DNA of 6,579 nt from JBBQNY01 sp038330365 (GTDB lineage: Bacteria > Pseudomonadota > Gammaproteobacteria > Xanthomonadales > Ahniellaceae), in contig JBBQNY010000170.1 of NCBI GenBank assembly GCA_038330365.1, forward strand, positions 1-6,579, in the 5' to 3' direction. A program made the position numbers and the translations under genes. The notes under the pieces are model-generated. The model did not search any database. It was not told the origin of the DNA and worked only from the letters and a program-made list of their open reading frames with translations. Position 1 is the first letter of the stretch. Each line of letters starts with the position of its first letter. Below are positions 1 through 5,970 of the stretch, one piece after another.

Positions 1-830
1 AAACGGTGCTGCAGCGCGCCAAGCGCGATGGCGTGACGATGCGGACGGTTCGCGTGTCCTCCCCCGGAGACGATCGCCTGGCGCTCGTAGGCAGAGTCGC
101 CGCAGCCATCACAGCCCGTACGAAGCTGCTGCTGATTTCGCACGTCAGCGCCTGGTCCGGCGAGATTCTGCCGGTGGCGGAGGTGACAGCGGCGGCGAGT
201 TCGCGTGGCGTCGCCGTGCTCGTCGATGCCGCGCAGAGTGTCGGAATCATTGACGTTAATTTTAATGCTATCGGCTGTGACTTCCTCGGCGCCTCCTTCC
301 ACAAGGGTCTCGGTGCACCCCCGCCGACTGGTGTTCTGATCATGCGGCCCGAGCGCGTCAAGGACGTGTGGCCACTTCACCCGCCGTCGTGGGATACGAC
401 GAAGTACCCGACGGATAAGTACGAGTGGTCCGGCACGTTCAACATGGCGGGCCTATCAAGCGTGATAGACGCACTGAGGTTCCAGCGTGCGCTGGGTGCT
501 GAGCGCAAGCGTGCACGCCTGCGCCATCTCGGCGGGTACTGGCAGGATCAGCTTCGCGACGTTCCCGGCGTCACCCTGCTGACGCCTCTTGATCCCGAAC
601 GGTGGTGTGCCGCTGCGGCCTTTGCCATAGAGAGCACTCCTTCGAAAGCGCTCGCCAGGCATCTGCGCGAGCAGCACAAGATCCTGGTGCAGGACAAAGC
701 CGGGCGCCATTCCCCCTATTCCAATGCAATCAGAGTCTCGCCTGGTCCGCATGCCACGACCAAAGAACTTGACCGCCTGGTCACGACCGTCAAGGAGGTG
801 GCACGAGTCGGAATAAAAGGGGGCAAATAA
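1..830 (+). CDS. Class V PLP-dependent aminotransferase, 5' partial
   Basis: This is the C-terminal part of a class V (isopenicillin N epimerase / cysteine desulfurase-like) enzyme. The frame is open to the left edge, so the GTG at 6 is probably internal and roughly 100-150 N-terminal residues are missing. Counting from that GTG codon, the PLP fold is clear: SHVSAWSGEILPV (45-57) is the usual active-site strand, LVDAAQSVG (72-80) carries the Asp (D74) that contacts the pyridine nitrogen, and SFHKGLGAP (97-105) carries the Schiff-base lysine K100. EWSGTFNMAG (about 139-148) matches the family's E-x-GT segment near the substrate pocket. Such enzymes act in the cytoplasm on amino acids; the substrate cannot be told here. 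A short AT-rich patch (about 253-275) stands out in an otherwise GC-rich gene. It is convergent with the DUF4198 gene 32 bases away, and I see no strong terminator between them. There is no visible link to the copper block. Confidence 0.9.
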   Translation, partial: TVLQRAKRDGVTMRTVRVSSPGDDRLALVGRVAAAITARTKLLLISHVSAWSGEILPVAEVTAAASSRGVAVLVDAAQSVGIIDVNFNAIGCDFLGASFHKGLGAPPPTGVLIMRPERVKDVWPLHPPSWDTTKYPTDKYEWSGTFNMAGLSSVIDALRFQRALGAERKRARLRHLGGYWQDQLRDVPGVTLLTPLDPERWCAAAAFAIESTPSKALARHLREQHKILVQDKAGRHSPYSNAIRVSPGPHATTKELDRLVTTVKEVARVGIKGGK

Positions 831-862
831 TCCACGAGCAATTCATTCAACGGGTCTCGCAC

Positions 863-1699
863 CTACCGGCGGCGGCCGCGTTGAGCGATGTCGAACGTCA
901 GCGAGGCACGATCCGAGACGAAATCAACGCCGTTCTGGTCGGACGGCACCATGCGATTCGTGTGGATGTACCAAGTTCCGTCCGCAGTCAGCTCGAATCC
1001 GCCTCGGCCGTTGGCATCAGTGCGCACGACGGTCGCACGGTCGTGCCCGGACTTTGGTGGCACGTGTGCGCCAGAACCGACATATACCCGCAGATCGGGC
1101 ACGGGCACGCTCTTGTGCAGCACCTGGAACATTACGCGCTCACCGACCTTGGCGCTGCCCGGATTGCGCTGCAGTCGGATCTCCAGGGGATAGCCCAACG
1201 AGGCTGAATAGTCCTGGGTCAGCACCTTCCCCACTTGTCCGATGGCGAGCGCATGCTTGGTGTAGTTGTAGGTGACGCCCTGCGGATACTTCGCGGCATC
1301 GTAGGTGGCCAAAATGTCGGGCAGTTCTTCAAGCTTGAGATACTCGGCGAACTCGACAGCCGTGCGCGTGCTCGACGAGGTCATCGTGGAGACGCCTACC
1401 AGGTAGGTGCCGCGAGCCGGCGGGTGGATGGTGAGCTGACTTTGCTTTCCGGCCGCTTTCCAGCCGGCCAAATCCAGTTGGGTCTTTTCCCCGGCCTGAT
1501 GCAGCGAGGCATCGCGGACGCGATCGCGCGGGAAGGCGTCGGCGCTCTCGTGAAACGTCCCGTTGCTGATGATGGCGGTTAGTTCATGCGCCTTGCCCAT
1601 GGTGTTCCGGGGGAATGACACGAACAGGTCGTGAGACCTGGCTCCCCCGGCCGCTGTCATGAGCAGCACGCACGCGAGGGCCCTTGTTGCTGTGAACAT
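863..1699 (-). CDS. DUF4198 domain-containing exported protein
   Basis: This 278-residue protein fits the DUF4198 family, whose members are periplasmic and often annotated with nickel or cobalt uptake (NikK/CbiK-like). I chose the start at 1699 because AAGGAA lies 5 bases upstream and because it opens directly into a signal peptide: charged MFTATR, a hydrophobic stretch to about residue 18, then an AGGARS cleavage region. An upstream ATG at 1798 stays in frame but would bury the signal peptide. After cleavage the mature protein would begin near HD (23-24), and a near N-terminal His is a plausible metal ligand (inference). Family landmarks are EFAEYLKLEEL (116-126), YNYTKHALAIGQVG (144-157), PLEIRLQRNP (171-180) and the Ig-like C-terminal end TDANGRGGFELTADGTWYI (227-245). 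It is separated by 361 bases from the copper genes and may have its own promoter, so co-regulation is not shown. The transported or bound metal is unknown. Confidence 0.85.
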   Translation of the reverse strand: MFTATRALACVLLMTAAGGARSHDLFVSFPRNTMGKAHELTAIISNGTFHESADAFPRDRVRDASLHQAGEKTQLDLAGWKAAGKQSQLTIHPPARGTYLVGVSTMTSSSTRTAVEFAEYLKLEELPDILATYDAAKYPQGVTYNYTKHALAIGQVGKVLTQDYSASLGYPLEIRLQRNPGSAKVGERVMFQVLHKSVPVPDLRVYVGSGAHVPPKSGHDRATVVRTDANGRGGFELTADGTWYIHTNRMVPSDQNGVDFVSDRASLTFDIAQRGRRR

Positions 1700-1704
1700 G
1701 CTGA

Positions 1705-1710
1705 TTCCTT
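1705..1710 (-). promoter_or_regulatory. Ribosome binding site deciding the DUF4198 start
   Basis: On the minus strand AAGGAA ends 5 bases before the ATG at 1699. The upstream in-frame ATG at 1798 has no comparable site, so this fixes the shorter, signal-peptide-bearing start. Confidence 0.65.
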
Positions 1711-1759
1711 TGTGTCGAGGGACGATACCCGGTGCGACGTTGCAGCTGCCACACAGCAA

Positions 1760-1780
1760 ATCATATGCTAGCCCGCTAGC
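1760..1780 (-). promoter_or_regulatory. Possible promoter with inverted repeat upstream of DUF4198 gene
   Basis: Reading the minus strand, a perfect inverted repeat GCTAG-CGGG-CTAGC (1780-1767) is followed one base later by TATGAT (1765-1760), a good -10 box. This would start transcription near 1753, leaving a leader of about 54 bases before the ATG at 1699. No good -35 hexamer is seen 16-18 bases upstream, so the promoter may depend on an activator, or the call may be wrong. The repeat sits where a repressor or activator could bind. CTAG occurs twice in 14 bases; that tetranucleotide is rare in many proteobacteria. Confidence 0.3.
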
Positions 1781-2027
1781 TCTTGGGGCCGCCTGCAACG
1801 TCCCGCGAGAGCGCGAAACAAACTCCGCGTCGAAAGAAACTACGCAACTCGATGGAAGAGTGGCTGTTTCGCCCTCACATCCAATAACTTGTCGAGTGCG
1901 TCGTTTTACCGCAGGAACGTTATCTGCAGCTCGCCGGTTCGGGCGGGCCCCAATTCCTTGAAAACCGGGATGAGTAAGGGGAAGGCTGGTGAGGAATGTG
2001 ATGCCGCCGGGGCCTTCAAAGGGATCA

Positions 2028-2070
2028 TCGCTTCCAGCGACTCGATTTCCGAAACTCTCCTCAGGAAATC
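2028..2070 (-). terminator. Paired hairpins at the end of the copper operon (weak terminator candidate)
   Basis: Two inverted repeats sit around and just after the DUF6122 stop codon (2061-2063). The first is a perfect 7-base stem, GATTTCC (2044-2050) with GGAAATC (2064-2070), enclosing a 13-base loop that contains the stop. The second is a 5-base stem, TCGCT (2028-2032) with AGCGA (2036-2040), with a 3-base loop. Downstream on the minus strand there is only a short CCCTTT rather than a T-run, so this is not a classic intrinsic terminator. It could still mark the 3' end of the transcript or slow exonucleases. Confidence 0.3.
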
Positions 2071-2381
2071 AGACAGTCCAGCGCATCCAGGCCGATGTGG
2101 ATTACCAAGCCGATTCCTAGAAGTCGGGTTCGTCGCAGAATCGCGAGCGCTCCATAGGCCAGAATCGCCGGCGTGGTGTGCAGCGGGTGGAAATCGATGC
2201 TGCAGCGGTCAGGGTCGTACACCGGCTCCGCCAACAAATGGTCCAGGTCGATCATCCACCCGGCGAGCATCCATAGCCAAGCATGCAGGAAGCGGTCGCG
2301 ATACCAGATCGCGGCCGCGGCCGCCGGCACGGCGGCATGCAGTGCCAGATGAAGGATGGGGCGCAGCTCTAAGGCGATCAT
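2061..2381 (-). CDS. DUF6122 family small membrane protein
   Basis: This 106-residue integral membrane protein matches the DUF6122 pattern I know: an N-terminal LRPILHLALH, a central WMIDLDHLLAEPVYDPDRCSI, then FHPLHTTPAI and a C-terminal GLVIHIGLDALDC. About three to four hydrophobic segments (roughly 9-25, 33-44, 71-82 and 86-98) carry conserved polar residues H11, H15, D45, D47, H48, D56, H65, H68, H95, D99 and D102. That arrangement resembles membrane-embedded metal-dependent hydrolases of the YdjM type, so a metal site in or near the membrane is likely, but no reaction is established. The ATG at 2381 has no strong ribosome binding site; the start is chosen because it leads straight into the conserved LRPILH. 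It is the last gene of the minus-strand copper block, 13 bases after the small ORF and 277 bases after DUF305. Presence in the operon suggests, but does not prove, a role in metal stress. Confidence 0.8.
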   Translation of the reverse strand: MIALELRPILHLALHAAVPAAAAAIWYRDRFLHAWLWMLAGWMIDLDHLLAEPVYDPDRCSIDFHPLHTTPAILAYGALAILRRTRLLGIGLVIHIGLDALDCLIS

Positions 2382-2394
2382 CGAGCATTCGACT

Positions 2395-2598
2395 TCACTG
2401 GCCCGACGTGGCGGGAGCCTGGGTCACCACACCAGTGAAACCGCAGTCGCATACCGGCTTGTCAGAACCGAATGGCTCGACGCGCGAAAAAGCCAGCGCA
2501 TCGCGACTGGCAGACTGCGTGCCGCGCAGACGGACGTACACGGCGCGGGGACGTAGCTCATCGAGTGTGACCTCCCCTTGCCCACGAACCAGTTGCAC
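2395..2598 (-). CDS. Doubtful small ORF with a Cys-x-Cys motif
   Basis: A 67-codon frame beginning with GTG fills most of the gap between DUF305 and DUF6122. I do not recognise the product. The segment EVTLDELRPRAVYVRLRG looks like genuine protein with alternating hydrophobic and charged residues, and near the C-terminus SDKPVCDCGFTG carries two cysteines two apart that could bind metal. In its favour are its position in the operon, the 13-base spacing to the next gene and codon third positions about two-thirds GC. Against it, the GTG has only a GAAGG almost touching it, and the frame stays open for a further 20 codons upstream, right up to the DUF305 stop, without a better start. It could be a real gene with a weak start, a remnant of a longer gene that lost its start, or chance. 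An overlapping frame (2424-2678) looks less protein-like. Confidence 0.3.
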   Translation of the reverse strand: MQLVRGQGEVTLDELRPRAVYVRLRGTQSASRDALAFSRVEPFGSDKPVCDCGFTGVVTQAPATSGQ

Positions 2599-2658
2599 AC
2601 CTTCGCCCGATACGAGGAGCGGCGTGGTCTCTCCAACTCTGGATCCGCACCAGCAGGT

Positions 2659-3147
2659 TCACTTGGGTGCCTGCTCAAGCAGGGATTTCATCAGCACAAT
2701 CTCGGCTCGTTGCCCCGAGACGATTCCTTCGCACAGTTCCAGGACCTCGGGGTCCCGTAGCTTCGCCTCTTCGCACATCAGGATCGCGCCGGCGTGGTGC
2801 GGGATCATCGATTTCAGGAATTGCCGATCGTCGATGGCCGTCTGCTGGCGTATCAGGATCCAGAACAGGGCCAGTGCCGCAATGCCGACCGCGATCAGCG
2901 CGGCGTTGAGTTTCTTGTTCGGATACATCCCGCCCATCAGGATCAGTTCGAGAACGACCATCGGAGCGGTCATGAGTCCCGCCATGTAGAACTGATTGAA
3001 GTTCGGGACCACGTTGTCGAGGCGATCCACCATCGCGTACATGAGAAAGAACATCGCAATGAACGACACGACGGTCATCGCGAGCAGGCGCGCGTAGTGC
3101 GATTGCTTCATGTTCATGGATTTCGGGTGCTGCATTTTGCCTTGCAT
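2659..3147 (-). CDS. DUF305 domain-containing membrane protein
   Basis: This 162-residue protein belongs to the membrane-anchored DUF305 group often found beside copper and silver resistance genes. Three transmembrane segments are visible (about 20-38, 53-73 and 82-99), followed by a soluble ferritin-like helical tail with the hallmark FLKSMIPHHAGAILMCEEA (110-128). H117, H118, M114, M124, C125, E126 and C139 are candidate metal ligands. The family signature SHYARLLAMT (16-25) opens the first helix. The start at 3147 is supported by GGAG 9 bases upstream; later Met codons at residues 11 and 13 have no such site. It begins 19 bases after the ATPase stop, so the two are almost certainly cotranscribed. 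A likely role is binding or handing on copper at the membrane (inference from context and family). The termination codon TGA is followed by an in-frame open stretch that runs on into the small ORF. Confidence 0.9.
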   Translation of the reverse strand: MQGKMQHPKSMNMKQSHYARLLAMTVVSFIAMFFLMYAMVDRLDNVVPNFNQFYMAGLMTAPMVVLELILMGGMYPNKKLNAALIAVGIAALALFWILIRQQTAIDDRQFLKSMIPHHAGAILMCEEAKLRDPEVLELCEGIVSGQRAEIVLMKSLLEQAPK

Positions 3148-3166
3148 GGCAGGATTCTCCGCGGTT

Positions 3167-5485
3167 TCAGCTGTAGCCTCGGGCGGGCCGTGCCTTCGAC
3201 AGGCGCAGTGCGTTGGTGACGACGGATACCGAGCTCAGGCTCATGGCGAGCGCGGCGATCATGGGGCTGAGCAGCAGGCCGAATACCGGATACAGCACGC
3301 CTGCCGCTATGGGCACGCCGAGCGCGTTGTAGAGGAACGCGAAGCCGAGGTTCTGCTTCATGTTGCGCACGGTCGCCACCGAGATGGCGCGCGCATCCAG
3401 GATCCTGCGCAGATCGCCCTTGACCAGCGTGACCTGCGCGGTCGACATCGCGACGTCGGTGCCGGTGCCCATCGCGATGCCGATGTCCGCCGCCGCCAGT
3501 GCAGGTGCGTCGTTGACGCCATCGCCGGCCATCGCGACGCGTCGGCCTTCCGATTTGAGGCGCTGCACCAGCGCGACCTTGTCCTGCGGCTTGACCTCGC
3601 CATGCACTTCCTCGATGCCGAGCGTGGTCGCCACCGCCTGCGCCGTACCCTGAGCGTCGCCCGAAGCCATGACAATGCGCAGCCCCGCCGCACGCAGTGC
3701 ATCGAGTGCTACCAGCGCGGTGTCCTTGATCGGATCGGCAACGGCAACAGCGCCGGCGAGGCGACCCTCCACGGCGAGGAACATGACGCCGGCTCCCTGC
3801 TTGCGCAGCAGCTCGGCGCTGGCCAGCATCGCGGCGACATCCGCGCCGACTTCGGACATCAGCGCCTTGTTGCCCAGCGCCAGCGCCTGGCCGGCGACGC
3901 GGCCACGCACGCCTTTGCCGGTGATCGAGTCGAAGTCTTCGGTGCGATCGAGTGGCAGGTTGCGTCGTTTCGCTTCCGCGAGGATGGCTTCGGCGAGTGG
4001 ATGTTCGCTGCCCTGTTCGAGGCTGGCCGCCAGTTGCACTACCTGGTCGGAGGTAAAGCCTTCCGCCACGATCGCCTCGCGAAACACGGGCTTGCCTTCC
4101 GTCAGCGTGCCCGTCTTGTCGACGATCAGCGTGTCGATCCCGCGCAACCGTTCGATCGCCTCGGCATCGCGGAACAACACGCCGGCCTGCGCGGCGCGTC
4201 CCGTCGCGACCATGATAGACATCGGCGTTGCAAGTCCCAAAGCGCACGGACACGCGATGATCAGCACCGAGACCGCGTTGAGTACTGCGTAAGTCCACGA
4301 CGGTTCGGGCCCGAACAGGCCCCAGCCCAACAGCGTCAACACCGCGACGCCGAGCACTGCCAGCACGAACCAGAACGCGACCTTGTCTGCCATGCGCTGC
4401 ATCGGCGCGCGCGAGCGCTGCGCCTGCGCGACGAGCTGCACGATCTGCGCCAACACGGTGGCCGAACCGACCTGGTCGGCGCGGACGATCAGACTCCCGG
4501 TGCCATTGATCGTGGAGCCGATGACCTTCGTGCCGGGGGACTTCTCGACCGGAATCGGTTCGCCGGTGAGCATCGACTCGTCCACGCTGGAGCGGCCGTC
4601 GAGCACGGTGCCATCGACCGGGACCTTCTCGCCCGGACGCACGCGCAGGCGATTGCCCACATGCACATGATCCAGCGGGACATCCTCCTCGCTGTCGTCT
4701 TGGTTGACGCGACGCGCCGTCTTCGGGGCAAGACCCAGCAGCGACTTGATCGCCGCGGAAGTCTTGAAGCGCGCGCGCAGTTCCAGCAACTGGCCGAGCA
4801 GCGTCAGCGACACGATCACGGCAGCGGCCTCGAAATAGACTCCCACGCGCCCGTGCTCGCGGAACGAGTCCGGGAACAGACCCGGCGCGATCGTCGCCAC
4901 CACGCTGTAGACGAACGCCGCGGCGACGCCGATGCCGATCAGCGTCCACATGTTGGGGCTGCGATTGCGAATCGACTGGACGCAGCGCACGAAGAACGGC
5001 CAGCCCGCCCACAACACCACGGGCGTCGCCAACACCAGTTCCATCCACGTACGCGCTTCCACCGACACAAATGCGGCACGGTGACCGAGCATGGCCAGCG
5101 CGAGCACGATCACCGTGAGCGGCAGGGTCCACCAGAAACGACGCGTGAAGTCGCGCAGCTCCGGGTTTTCCTCGTCCTCGAGGCTCGGCATCTCCGGTTC
5201 CAGCGCCATGCCGCAGATCGGGCACGTGCCGGGACCCTGTTGGCGGATCTGCGGATGCATGGGGCAGATGTAGGTCGCGTCGACTGCTGCCGGGACGACA
5301 GCCGGCTCGATCGGCGCAGGGGATAGATACCTGTCGGGATCTGCGACGAACTTTTCGCGACAGCGCGCGGAACAGAAGTGGTGGTCGGTTCCGGCGTGCG
5401 TGGCGTGATGTGCAGTCACCAAGGGATCGACCTTCATCCCGCACACCGGGTCGATGACTTTGCTGTCGATGGCTTCGGTCGTCAT
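3167..5485 (-). CDS. copA: Copper-translocating P1B-1-type ATPase with YHS and heavy-metal-binding N-terminus
   Basis: This 772-residue inner-membrane pump uses ATP to export Cu(I) from the cytoplasm. The N-terminus has a YHS domain (about 10-54; PVCGM with C15, then FCSARC with C38 and C42) and a second metal-binding domain (72-93; CPMHP and CPICGM with C74, H77, C88, C91). There is no GMTCxxC HMA domain. Core motifs are all intact: TGE (307-309, actuator), CPC (412-414, transport site), DKTGT with the phosphorylated D456, HP (495-496) and GDGVND (654-659). Helix 7 reads N712-x6-Y719 N720-x4-P725, and helix 8 reads M748-x2-SS-x5-N758. Together these are the published P1B-1 Cu(I)/Ag(I) signature. 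Eight transmembrane helices fit the hydrophobic pattern. Its ATG overlaps the regulator's stop as ATGA, with GGAG 8 bases upstream, implying translational coupling. Export of Ag(I) is also possible. Confidence 0.96.
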   Translation of the reverse strand: MTTEAIDSKVIDPVCGMKVDPLVTAHHATHAGTDHHFCSARCREKFVADPDRYLSPAPIEPAVVPAAVDATYICPMHPQIRQQGPGTCPICGMALEPEMPSLEDEENPELRDFTRRFWWTLPLTVIVLALAMLGHRAAFVSVEARTWMELVLATPVVLWAGWPFFVRCVQSIRNRSPNMWTLIGIGVAAAFVYSVVATIAPGLFPDSFREHGRVGVYFEAAAVIVSLTLLGQLLELRARFKTSAAIKSLLGLAPKTARRVNQDDSEEDVPLDHVHVGNRLRVRPGEKVPVDGTVLDGRSSVDESMLTGEPIPVEKSPGTKVIGSTINGTGSLIVRADQVGSATVLAQIVQLVAQAQRSRAPMQRMADKVAFWFVLAVLGVAVLTLLGWGLFGPEPSWTYAVLNAVSVLIIACPCALGLATPMSIMVATGRAAQAGVLFRDAEAIERLRGIDTLIVDKTGTLTEGKPVFREAIVAEGFTSDQVVQLAASLEQGSEHPLAEAILAEAKRRNLPLDRTEDFDSITGKGVRGRVAGQALALGNKALMSEVGADVAAMLASAELLRKQGAGVMFLAVEGRLAGAVAVADPIKDTALVALDALRAAGLRIVMASGDAQGTAQAVATTLGIEEVHGEVKPQDKVALVQRLKSEGRRVAMAGDGVNDAPALAAADIGIAMGTGTDVAMSTAQVTLVKGDLRRILDARAISVATVRNMKQNLGFAFLYNALGVPIAAGVLYPVFGLLLSPMIAALAMSLSSVSVVTNALRLSKARPARGYS

Positions 5486-5886
5486 GGCGATTGCTCCGCC
5501 AGCGCGTGCAGTATCGGACAGCTTGCGAGCGCACCCTGTCCCGGACAGGCATCGATCAGGTGCTTGAGTCCGTCGCGCACCCGTGTCATTTCCGCGAGCC
5601 TGGCTTCGACATCGGCGAGTTTCGCGAGCGCGGCGGATTTCATGGCGGACATGTCTGCTTCACGCAGCGCGGAAAGCGCGAGAAGCTCCGAGATATCCGC
5701 CAGGCTGAAGCCGAGCGCCTTGGCGCGCCGCACGAACTGCAGCCGCGCCAGGTCGCCCGACTCGTAACGGCGATAGCCGGATGCTTGCCGCTGCGGTGTC
5801 GGCAACAGTCCCTGCCGTTCGTAGTAGCGCACTGTGTCGATCCCGACGCGGGCCCGCGCGGCGAGCTCTCCGATCTTCATGGGCAT
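5482..5886 (-). CDS. MerR-family heavy-metal-responsive regulator (CueR-like)
   Basis: This 134-residue cytoplasmic activator has the MerR layout. A winged helix-turn-helix opens with MKIGELAARARVGIDTVRYYERQGLL (3-28), followed by the second wing region SGYRRY (36-41), GFSLADISELL (59-69), a long dimerisation helix (about 75-113) and a metal-binding loop ACPGQGALASCPI. The loop cysteines are C114 and C123, eight residues apart; CueR of E. coli has seven between them. The position that is Ser in CueR and Cys in ZntR/MerR, at the start of the dimerisation helix, appears to be M79. Lack of Cys there argues against a divalent-metal sensor and for Cu(I)/Ag(I). The start at 5886 is chosen because GAGGAG lies 8 bases upstream; an earlier ATG at 5925 would fall inside the promoter. 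It overlaps the ATPase start by four bases and probably autoregulates the operon. Confidence 0.92.
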   Translation of the reverse strand: MPMKIGELAARARVGIDTVRYYERQGLLPTPQRQASGYRRYESGDLARLQFVRRAKALGFSLADISELLALSALREADMSAMKSAALAKLADVEARLAEMTRVRDGLKHLIDACPGQGALASCPILHALAEQSP

Positions 5887-5894
5887 GGTGCGCG

Positions 5895-5900
5895 CTCCTC
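5895..5900 (-). promoter_or_regulatory. Ribosome binding site deciding the regulator start
   Basis: GAGGAG on the minus strand lies 8 bases before the ATG at 5886 and 14 before the one at 5880, favouring the former. An upstream ATG at 5925 lies between the predicted -10 and -35 boxes and so is not transcribed from this promoter. Confidence 0.7.
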
Positions 5901-5916
5901 GCTGGTGACGTCGGGC

Positions 5917-5948
5917 AGTCTGCACCCCGGACCCGAGTCCAGAGTCAA
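5917..5948 (-). promoter_or_regulatory. MerR-type promoter and operator of the regulator-ATPase operon
   Basis: On the minus strand a TTGACT -35 box (5948-5943) and a CAGACT -10 box (5922-5917) are separated by 20 bases, longer than the usual 17, as is typical of promoters that MerR proteins untwist. The spacer is filled by an imperfect dyad at 5924-5945 with arms ACTCTGGACTC and GGGTCCGGGGT, which match at 8 of 11 positions. As in the mer operator, the dyad begins with the ACT of the -35 box. Transcription would start near 5910, leaving about two dozen bases before the regulator's ATG. It lies between the DUF411 stop and the regulator, so the DUF411 gene is outside this transcript. Confidence 0.8.
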
Positions 5949-5970
5949 GCGTATTCCGCTCGGCCCGGAC

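Larger units (their letters stand above)
1700..2060. other. 361-base stretch without a convincing gene
   Basis: Between the DUF4198 start and the DUF6122 stop I find no recognisable protein in any frame. The stretch contains the DUF4198 ribosome binding site, the possible promoter with its CTAG inverted repeat (1760-1780), a hairpin at 2028-2040 and most of the hairpin at 2044-2070. A minus-strand ORF of 40 residues (1906-2028) is open but has only a GGAAG two bases from its ATG and resembles nothing I know. I see no tRNA, CRISPR or recognisable transposon end. Confidence 0.6.

Noticed and set aside
831..862. A terminator between the convergent aminotransferase and DUF4198 genes
   Set aside because: The 32-base gap has no stable stem followed by a T-run on either strand.
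1970..2060. A plus-strand stretch resembling part of a cobalamin riboswitch (GGGGAA, then GGTGAGGAAT)
   Set aside because: The conserved CCCCCGCAAC core and the later GGAGACC-like element are missing, the stems do not pair as required, and there is no plus-strand gene downstream.
2424..2678. An 84-codon minus-strand frame overlapping the end of DUF305
   Set aside because: Its composition is unlike a protein, it overlaps the DUF305 end and it lacks a good ribosome binding site; the alternate frame at 2395-2598 is the better candidate.
1889..2989. A 366-codon plus-strand frame across the intergenic region, DUF6122 and DUF305
   Set aside because: It is low-complexity Ser/Arg/Pro text antisense to two well-supported genes. 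No ribosome binding site or domain supports it.
3110..5326. A 738-codon plus-strand open frame running antisense to the copper ATPase
   Set aside because: It is rich in Arg, His, Gln and Asp with no domain or membrane pattern, and it mirrors a GC-rich gene whose product is unmistakable. Long antisense frames are expected in high-GC genes.
3114..5552. An 812-codon minus-strand frame overlapping the ATPase and the end of the regulator
   Set aside because: It is an Arg/Gly/Ala-rich out-of-frame reading of the ATPase with no recognisable motifs.
5887..5925. Upstream ATG extension of the regulator to 5925
   Set aside because: It adds 13 residues absent from MerR proteins, and its first codons lie inside the spacer and -10 of the predicted promoter.
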